Shown here piece by piece: positions 58,446-64,000 of a stretch of 64,000 nucleotides of DNA (positions are counted from its first letter, which is position 1; every line of letters begins with the position of its first letter). The position numbers and the translations under genes are program-made. The DNA is from UBA4951 sp963616935 (GTDB lineage: Bacteria > Bacillota_I > Bacilli_A > RFN20 > CAG-826). The notes beneath the pieces are model-generated. The model did no database searches, had not been told where the DNA came from, and worked only from the letters and a program-made list of their open reading frames with translations. The stretch lies in assembly GCA_963616935.1 (NCBI GenBank), contig CAVEMS010000002.1, positions 186,001 to 250,000 on the forward strand, given 5' to 3'.

Positions 58446-59786
58446 ATGAACATCAAAAGACTGCCAAGAAAAGCAGACGCATTCCTAAAAGATTGGAAAA
58501 AGAGAGAACACAAACCTCTTATAATCTCAGGAGCGAGACAAGTAGGAAAAACCGAATGCATTCGCGAATTTGGAAAAGGGTATGAATCCTTCATTGAGAT
58601 AAATTTCAAATTAAAACCCATCTATAAGAACATCATTCTGTCTACCGGATCATATGAGGCCAAAGACATCATCAAGGAAATATCGAGCATGGATCCAGCC
58701 ACGCGCTTCATCCCTCATAAGACTTTAATATTCTTCGATGAAATTCAATCATTCCCCGATATATGCACGTCGTTGAAATCTTTTTGCGAAGATGGAGATT
58801 TCGACGTTATATGCTCTGGTTCCTTATTAGGAGTGAATTATTCTTCAATATCCTCCATCGCCGTTGGCTATCAAGAAGAATATCAGATGCACGGCTTGGA
58901 TTTTGAAGAATTCCTTATGGCGAAAGGGTATGACCCATCCATCAAGGAAGAACTATTGGGCTATATGCTAAGCGCAAAAAGCATTCCTGATTCTCTTTAC
59001 GTGAGTTTGCGTAGCCTCTTCTATGATTTCGTTATTTTGGGCGGAATGCCCGAAGTTGTTTTTTCCTATATCAAAAATGGAAATTTTTCCGGAACGCAAT
59101 CGATACAAAGGGAAATCGTCGAAGGATATAGGAAAGACATGCAGCAATACGCCAATGGCTTAGATAAAACGAAAATACAATTGGTTTATGACGCGATCCC
59201 CGCCCAACTTTCTAAGGAAAATCCAAAATTCATGATATCCAAAGTGCGCCCAAACGCTAAAGGCAGGGATTTCGACGGCGTCAAAGAATGGCTTGCCGAT
59301 TCCGGGATAGTGTTGATCTCAAGAAGGCTGAATTTCCCGGAGTTACCTTTAAAGGGCAACACCTTGATTGATAATTATCGCTTATATTTCGCGGATACCG
59401 GCCTTTTAATCGCTTCTTTGGATGAAGAGTCTCAAGAAGATTTAAGGGAAAACAAAAATCTTGGAGTGTATAAAGGCGCAATATATGAGAATCTAGTCGC
59501 CGACGCTTTCGCAAAAGAAGGGCTGCAACTCTATTTCTACAAAAGGCCGGATGGCACGCTCGAAGAGGATTTCTTCGCTAGAACAAAAAACAATATTGTA
59601 CCGATAGAAGTTAAATCAAAAGGCGGGCATTCCAAATCGTTGCGTACCCTGATCGATTCAGACAAGTATCAAGACGTGGCTTTCGGGGTGAAAATTGGCG
59701 ATTTCAACATTTCGTTTCAAAACATGGTATATACCTTGCCCCATTTTCTCACATTCTTAATCAAAGATTGGCTCAAGGGAATGTAG
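58446..59786 (+). CDS. AAA-family ATPase with DUF4143
   Basis: A 446-residue protein of the ATPase/DUF4143 family common as accessory genes. The AAA part has Walker A SGARQVGKTE near residue 35, Walker B IFFDEIQSFPD near 95 and the sensor segment VICSGSLLGV near 118. The C-terminal DUF4143 has a PD-(D/E)XK-like nuclease core: AIYENLVADAFAKEG near 350 and IVPIEVKSKGG near 388. The biological role is not known. The gene is AT-richer than its neighbours and sits beside a tRNA and TA debris, so horizontal origin is likely. Confidence 0.9.
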   Translation: MNIKRLPRKADAFLKDWKKREHKPLIISGARQVGKTECIREFGKGYESFIEINFKLKPIYKNIILSTGSYEAKDIIKEISSMDPATRFIPHKTLIFFDEIQSFPDICTSLKSFCEDGDFDVICSGSLLGVNYSSISSIAVGYQEEYQMHGLDFEEFLMAKGYDPSIKEELLGYMLSAKSIPDSLYVSLRSLFYDFVILGGMPEVVFSYIKNGNFSGTQSIQREIVEGYRKDMQQYANGLDKTKIQLVYDAIPAQLSKENPKFMISKVRPNAKGRDFDGVKEWLADSGIVLISRRLNFPELPLKGNTLIDNYRLYFADTGLLIASLDEESQEDLRENKNLGVYKGAIYENLVADAFAKEGLQLYFYKRPDGTLEEDFFARTKNNIVPIEVKSKGGHSKSLRTLIDSDKYQDVAFGVKIGDFNISFQNMVYTLPHFLTFLIKDWLKGM

Positions 59787-59831
59787 AGATGCTTATCTAC
59801 GTTTGATTCCTTCTTGGCTTTCATTTTTTGA

Positions 59832-59984
59832 AACGGCAACGCAATTCTTTTAAGCGAAGCGGATTATAACGCGCTCATGGAAATGGTTTATCTCATGTCT
59901 CAGCCCAATCCGGTTTTGAAAATCAAAGAAGGCGGAAAAGAGAACACATCCGAGATGGCGAGATTTAACCCAAACGAGAAGTGA
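59832..59984 (+). pseudogene. YefM/Phd-type antitoxin remnant
   Basis: A frame beginning after a TGA at 59829 reads NGNAILLSEADYNALMEMVY then LMSQPNPV, matching the C-terminal half of YefM-type antitoxins, and ends in TGA at 59982. The DNA-binding N-terminal half is missing. A toxin-like fragment follows. Confidence 0.65.
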
Positions 59985-60045
59985 TAATGTGGATCGCCTT
60001 GTCTATGAAGTAAACCCTAAGAGCGTATCATGGTCGTTCACCCCA
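59983..60045 (+). pseudogene. YoeB/Txe-type toxin C-terminal remnant
   Basis: Directly overlapping the antitoxin stop, a second frame reads DNVDRLVYEVNPKSVSWSF, which resembles the C-terminal RLVY strand of YoeB/Txe RNA-cleaving toxins. The remainder is absent or out of frame. The order (antitoxin then toxin) matches a decayed yefM-yoeB pair. Confidence 0.45.
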
Positions 60046-60159
60046 TGTAATCGCATCGCGAAAGATAAAGGCATAAGCTATCTGTCTTTATTCCAGCCTT
60101 CTTTGTCGTTTTCGAAAGTCCATCGATCAAAGCCATCCGACTTCCGATGAATAAAAGAG

Positions 60160-60165
60160 TAAAAT
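60160..60165 (+). promoter_or_regulatory. -10 box of the small zinc-ribbon gene
   Basis: TAAAAT ends 6 bases before ATG 60172. The gap also holds GGAGG, but only 1 base from the ATG, too close to act as a normal ribosome site. Confidence 0.5.
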
Positions 60166-60171
60166 GGAGGC

Positions 60172-60366
60172 ATGAGAAAAAACTATCGGCCTTGCCCCAA
60201 CTGCATATATCCCCTAGAAGAGGAAGTCAAAAACGAGAAGCTCATCCTCCATTGTCCGCACTGCCACAAGAGATTCGATTTGGGTAAGGATGAGCCGATC
60301 AACAAAGATGAAACGATCTATTACATCATGCCCAGGACCAAAGACCTGGCGATTTCGGTTTCATAA
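60172..60366 (+). CDS. Small zinc-ribbon protein
   Basis: A 64-residue protein with CPNC at residues 8-11 and CPHC near 28-31, spaced as a zinc ribbon. A hydrophilic tail follows. No family is assigned. Small single zinc ribbons often bind nucleic acid or act as subunits of larger complexes. An overlapping second frame (60312-60494) stays open past the stop, so a frameshifted longer gene cannot be ruled out. The stretch from 60367 to 60598 holds nothing else I can support. Confidence 0.6.
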   Translation: MRKNYRPCPNCIYPLEEEVKNEKLILHCPHCHKRFDLGKDEPINKDETIYYIMPRTKDLAISVS

Positions 60367-60598
60367 GCAACGCCGACGCTTCGCTAGGAATCGGCATGGC
60401 ACTATACATTGGGAAGGCTCCGACTATCAAACTCGCGGCGCAGAATTGCTTGCGGCAAGGCTGGTCGTTTGTGATCTACCCTCCTTTCCCATATGATTAT
60501 TCGATATGATGCAAAAAACCGTTTTATATCGTTTTTTAGCGAGATAACGAGCGCTTATCGTTCACATTTGCCAAGTTTTTTGCAATGATTACAAGTAT

Positions 60599-61183
60599 AT
60601 GAAAAAGAAGCATGTCGGATTCCGCGCAATCTTCTTCGGCATCATCGCCATCGGGCTAATTGCCTCATCTTTGTCTTTGCCGGTGTTGTCCGCTTTCAAA
60701 ACGGGCGATATACCAAGCGGCTATCGCGGCACTCTCGAAGTCGGAAGTGCCTTTTCCTTCATCTTCGGGCTTAAGGCGAACGTTGTCACGACGATTGGCG
60801 TTGGAAAAGCGGTCACGAGCATGACTTCCTATACGAACGTCCCATTATCTTTATATCCGATCGTCTCATATGGCCTATACGTCGGCGGAATGGTCTTCGC
60901 CATCGCTTCCTTCGTCTTATCGATCGCGAAAAGAAAAGGCGTGGCCATCGCCATGGCCGCCCTTTGTTTCTCTTCCCTAATCGCCGGAGGCGTGCTATCC
61001 CTCTTGTCGTTAGAAGGAATCGTCTCATCCTTCCTTTCAAGCGCCTCTATTGACGAGGCAAAGACCTTTATCTCCTCTTCGAATGCCTATTTGGGGGATG
61101 GTTTCAAAGTCGGAGCGATTCTTTCCTTCGTCGCCGCCCCATTATCGTTATTAAGCGCGTTTTATGCGCCGAAAAGAGACTAA
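60599..61183 (+). CDS. Four-helix membrane protein of unknown function
   Basis: A 194-residue protein with four predicted membrane helices: residues about 8-30, 75-105, 112-137 and 165-187. Between helices 1 and 2 lies an extracellular loop rich in Gly, Thr and Ser. Similar in plan, though not clearly in sequence, to the protein at 32082-32564. No family is recognised. Possible promoter TTGCCA (60568-60573) with TACAAG 16 bases later. No Shine-Dalgarno site is evident. It converges on the M6 protease gene. Confidence 0.65.
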   Translation: MKKKHVGFRAIFFGIIAIGLIASSLSLPVLSAFKTGDIPSGYRGTLEVGSAFSFIFGLKANVVTTIGVGKAVTSMTSYTNVPLSLYPIVSYGLYVGGMVFAIASFVLSIAKRKGVAIAMAALCFSSLIAGGVLSLLSLEGIVSSFLSSASIDEAKTFISSSNAYLGDGFKVGAILSFVAAPLSLLSAFYAPKRD

Positions 61184-61211
61184 AAATCGCAAAATCTTCG
61201 TCAAAACACGC

Positions 61212-63251
61212 TTATTTCGTGAAATCGGTTATCTCTAACGTCGCACTGCTAGAAGAGACGTTGACGAATTTGATTCCATAGTTGAAGGCCGAGCCGTCGT
61301 TCATCTTCGTTTTGTTATAAAAGAAGTTCGTTCCATAGTTTTTATAACCGTTATGACTGCCTATGGCGAAGGTGTCGCCCGTTTGGAACAAATCGGCGTA
61401 GCTAAGCGTATGGCGATAATTTTTCCCATACTTCCCGAAAGTGTTGCTGCCTCCTTTTTGGATAAGATGCAGCAATTGATAATCGGAGAAAGAGGAAATC
61501 AGCGTCCCATATTCCGTCCCGGTGCTATTCGACGCCGCAAGCATCGCATACGCGTATTCGCTGCTCCTAGGATCGTCGATCAAAGATCCATCCGTCTCTA
61601 TGGTCTTGTAATTGTTATACCCCCATAGTCTCGCGTCGACGTGATAGACCTTAATCCCTCCTTCGTTAAGAGGGTAATCCTCGTCAACATCGTCCCAGAA
61701 ATAGGAATTGTTCCCGGAATCGGTGAAAAGCTCGATAAGGATATACTCGTCGTATGCGCTGCCATTCCAATCGCTTGCAAGCAATAACGCATCGCCGCTT
61801 GTGGCGCTCGGCCTAAGAGTGACGGTCGTCGTCTTCTTCGTGCCATCTAAGACATATGGCTCAATCCATCCGGCCGTGAACTTCGAGAAGGCGTTCCAAT
61901 CCATGGTGTTGTTGTCTTGCATGTCGACGCCGCCGATGAAATCCTCGTAATAAGTGTAATTTTCAGACGTTTGCGACTCGTAGTTGTAATAGTCCTCGAC
62001 TCCATAGATATGCCCTTGCTCATGGATCGTCGTGATGCCATCGTTTTCGAGGTGGCCGAGATTAGAGACGCTATAGGTGCCGACGGATGGCAAACTCTTC
62101 GTCCCTGGCTCGTAATCCGTATATGACATATGGGGCCATAAGGCATTGCTGCCCCAGTCGTCTTGGTCACTGCCGTTTATGATAAAATGGACGCTGTCGA
62201 TATAGCCATCGTCGTCGCTATCGTAATCATCGAGGTTAAGGCCATATGAGTTCTTCGTCCATTCGATGGCGCTTTGTAGCAAATCGAAGAGCTTCTCATA
62301 AGTCGCATCAGTTGCGTTTTTGAAAGTCGATTCCGTGTATTTGTCGCTTTGATACATCTTGCTCACGGTCCCCGCGACTTCGCCCGTGACGTTCATTTTC
62401 CCTAGCGATGCGCGCTTATAGTAATTGACTAGCGACAAAGGCTCATCCTCTCCGAAAGTGTATTTCTCAATCGAAGAAAGCTGGGCGCTCGTCCAGGTGT
62501 AAGTCGGGCTTCCCTTGAGTTTTATCGGAACGATCAGGACTTTTTGATCGCCAAGCGTTGGAGCGTAATACGAATCGACGGATTTGGAGGTGAAGGCAGT
62601 GGCTTTCTTGGAATAGCCATCCCCTCCCGTCGGTTCGCTATCTGAGCTGCCGCTTTGCTCGCTATCAGGATCGCTGCTATCTGGCACACTACTGTCTGGC
62701 TCGCTGCTACTAGGCACGCCGCTAGAGGAAGCGACGCAAGAATAGGAAATGGAAATCGATGATATGCAAACTCCATTCGAACTAGAGCAATAGATTTTGA
62801 AGAATTTAGCGTCCGAAGGAATATCCGCGCTCGATATCGAGACGGAGGAGGTTATATTGGTGTATGTCGTTCCATCGCTAGAAAAGGACGTCTCCACCGA
62901 TGCCGATCCGATTAGCGATATCTTGATCGAGGATAGGCCGTTTATCTCTGTTTTGTTGGCGAAATAGCCGCCTTTTTTGATGGAAACGAATCCGATTCCG
63001 CTTTTAAGACACTTGTCGGTTTCGAAGACGAAGGTCGTGCCGTTCTCATTTTTGATCGAGACCTCGCCGCTTACGGCGGCATTATGGAATGGCGAGTTGT
63101 TATTATCCAAAACTAACGAATATAACCTCTCCCCATCGGCATAGAGGGCGCTTTTCGTCCCCAATGAATCGATGATCGCCCAAGAGGAGGCGACGGCGGC
63201 GACTGGCAAAAAGACGGCCAAAGCCAATTTGCATAAATTCCCTTTTTTCAT
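61212..63251 (-). CDS. Secreted M6-family metalloprotease
   Basis: A 679-residue exported protein. A signal peptide at residues 1-35 is followed by a beta-rich, carbohydrate-binding-like N-terminal region, a low-complexity Ser/Pro/Asp linker near residues 175-215 (DSSVPDSSDPDSEQSGSSDS-like), and the protease domain. The zinc motif is HEQGHIYGVEDYY near residue 410, the HExxHxxGxxD pattern of M6 (immune inhibitor A) peptidases. A DYDSDDDGYIDSVHF segment near 345 looks like a calcium loop. It starts 12 bases after the YitT gene with AAAGGA 7 bases upstream of the ATG. No cell-wall anchor is seen. Confidence 0.9.
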   Translation of the reverse strand: MKKGNLCKLALAVFLPVAAVASSWAIIDSLGTKSALYADGERLYSLVLDNNNSPFHNAAVSGEVSIKNENGTTFVFETDKCLKSGIGFVSIKKGGYFANKTEINGLSSIKISLIGSASVETSFSSDGTTYTNITSSVSISSADIPSDAKFFKIYCSSSNGVCISSISISYSCVASSSGVPSSSEPDSSVPDSSDPDSEQSGSSDSEPTGGDGYSKKATAFTSKSVDSYYAPTLGDQKVLIVPIKLKGSPTYTWTSAQLSSIEKYTFGEDEPLSLVNYYKRASLGKMNVTGEVAGTVSKMYQSDKYTESTFKNATDATYEKLFDLLQSAIEWTKNSYGLNLDDYDSDDDGYIDSVHFIINGSDQDDWGSNALWPHMSYTDYEPGTKSLPSVGTYSVSNLGHLENDGITTIHEQGHIYGVEDYYNYESQTSENYTYYEDFIGGVDMQDNNTMDWNAFSKFTAGWIEPYVLDGTKKTTTVTLRPSATSGDALLLASDWNGSAYDEYILIELFTDSGNNSYFWDDVDEDYPLNEGGIKVYHVDARLWGYNNYKTIETDGSLIDDPRSSEYAYAMLAASNSTGTEYGTLISSFSDYQLLHLIQKGGSNTFGKYGKNYRHTLSYADLFQTGDTFAIGSHNGYKNYGTNFFYNKTKMNDGSAFNYGIKFVNVSSSSATLEITDFTK

Positions 63252-63262
63252 ATTCTCATCCT

Positions 63263-64000
63263 TTACCTTATCGGTTTTGTGTAGAAACGTCCGCTGACGG
63301 CGCTAAGAGGAGTCACTTGCACGAAAGCGCTGTCGTCTTCTTTCTTTATTAGTTTCATTAGCTGCGACAACTCATAAGAAGAGACGACCATCGTGAATAT
63401 GTAGCGTTCCTTCCCCGTATAGACGCCCTCGCCTACGACCATCGTGGCGCCATGCGGCAACGATTCGATCAAGAATTCGCCCAAATCGCGGCGATTCGAG
63501 ACGATTTCGACTTTGACTTTCTTGTTCCTGATATTAATCGAATCGATGATGATTTTCGAAATAAGAACATAGAGAACGCTATAAAGGGCGCCGCCAACGT
63601 GCGAAGCGACATAAGAAGGCTCGTTCCACCCCTCTTTCGTGATGGCGAGGAGAGTGAAGGAAACGATCGTGATGGAATTTAGGATGAAGCTATATTTCCC
63701 GACCAACGTCCTTTTCTTGAGAGCGATGTAATAGGAGATGATATCGATTCCACCCGTCGAAGCGTCGATTTTGAAGCAAATCGCGCAACTTAGCCCCGTG
63801 CATACTCCACCAACCAAGGCCCTAGATAACAAGCCGCCGTTTTGGGTGATGAATTTGGCGATTTGCTGCATCACCTCGATATCCTCGATGCTAAGCAATT
63901 TGATGAATAAAGATGTCTCTGCGACGTTAATCAAAGTGAAAATCGTGAACCTCTTGCCGATTCCAAACCAGGCGAGCAGACACATCGGGGCATTTAACGC
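63263..64000 (-). CDS. YitT-family membrane protein, 5' end outside window
   Basis: The frame is open to base 64000, so the N-terminal helices lie outside. About 245 residues are visible. The YitT membrane part includes LVGGVCTGLSCAICFKIDAS and TGGIDIISYYIALKK, followed by the DUF2179 cytoplasmic domain (ESLPHGATMVVGEGVYTGKE, then YIFTMVVSSYELSQLMKLIK). Function of the family is unknown; transport has been proposed. Co-transcribed with the M6 protease 12 bases downstream. Confidence 0.88.
   Translation of the reverse strand, partial: ALNAPMCLLAWFGIGKRFTIFTLINVAETSLFIKLLSIEDIEVMQQIAKFITQNGGLLSRALVGGVCTGLSCAICFKIDASTGGIDIISYYIALKKRTLVGKYSFILNSITIVSFTLLAITKEGWNEPSYVASHVGGALYSVLYVLISKIIIDSINIRNKKVKVEIVSNRRDLGEFLIESLPHGATMVVGEGVYTGKERYIFTMVVSSYELSQLMKLIKKEDDSAFVQVTPLSAVSGRFYTKPIR

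Noticed and set aside
58322..58585. Small gene encoding LALKRC repeats
   Set aside because: The frame runs through the AAA gene promoter and into its coding region out of frame. The peptide periodicity simply follows from a 33-base repeat.
59760..59786. Repeat copy at the 3' end of the AAA gene
   Set aside because: GATTGGCTC is shared with the upstream array, but the match stops after nine bases and lies in coding sequence, so chance is likely.
1..64000. Mollicutes code 4 (TGA as tryptophan)
   Set aside because: TGA ends many genes, mostly within ATGA overlaps (for example at 13406, 33038, 33787, 35514, 37244, 39808, 40761, 44057), and tryptophans are coded TGG in the proteins checked. Code 11 fits.

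Overview
The window looks like chromosome of an uncultured, metabolically slim Bacillota lineage (class Bacilli, near the Mollicutes/Erysipelotrichales side, for example the RF39-type gut bacteria). The reasoning is the gene mix: AddA/AddB repair nuclease, RqcH, F-type ATP synthase in Firmicutes order with an AtpI-like leader gene, YitT, PF06541 and VanZ-type membrane proteins, TraX, and an archaeal/eukaryotic-type prolyl-tRNA synthetase. TGA acts as a stop codon at many 4-base ATGA gene junctions, so the code is standard (11), not the Mollicutes code 4. GC is moderate and genes are tightly packed.

Layout. 1-7 kb: priA (cut by the window edge), gmk, rqcH, a VanZ-family protein with a large insert, ppa and a thioredoxin-like lipoprotein. 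7-13.9 kb: complete ATP synthase operon (atpI-like, then B E F H A G D C, minus strand); its c subunit carries two carboxylates at the ion site. 14-24.6 kb: TGS-type uridine kinase fusion, a decayed hipA remnant, a DUF5677-like gene, addA, addB, glpK. 24.7-31.9 kb: Xaa-Pro aminopeptidase, YigZ, CPBP protease, TraX, thioredoxin, tRNA-Asp and tRNA-Gly, MFS carrier, RdgB and a PF06541 protein. 32-38.6 kb: a five-gene coupled minus-strand operon (zinc-ribbon/TPR-like protein, heterodimeric ABC exporter, lipoprotein, Vsr endonuclease). 38.7-42.4 kb: coupled three-gene cluster (PAP2-like protein, HGSNAT-type acyltransferase, acyl-activating ligase). 42.4-48.5 kb: Nudix, methyltransferase-like, GNAT, DEDDh exonuclease, a possible structured RNA, tRNA-Ser, two unknown genes and a MATE pump. 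48.5-57.7 kb: a 1941-residue transglutaminase/DUF4011/SF1-helicase/nuclease protein, proS and a membrane protein with degenerate GGDEF- and EAL-like parts. 57.8-60.2 kb: a small accessory patch beside tRNA-Ser(CGA), with a 33-bp repeat array, an AAA/DUF4143 gene and toxin-antitoxin debris. 60.2-64 kb: zinc-ribbon protein, membrane protein, secreted M6 metalloprotease and YitT (cut by the edge).

The main genome-wide signal is how genes start. At least 17 first-of-transcript genes carry a -10-like hexamer ending exactly 6 to 8 bases before the start codon, several with a good -35 at 16-18 bases. That geometry puts the transcription start on the start codon, so these mRNAs should be leaderless. 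Internal operon genes instead use strong Shine-Dalgarno sites or ATGA/TAATG coupling. Other points of note are the two-carboxylate c ring, the VanZ insertion, overlapping divergent promoters built on a TTGAGA inverted repeat, the repeat array ahead of the AAA gene, and an unassigned RNA-like locus near 45.2-45.5 kb.
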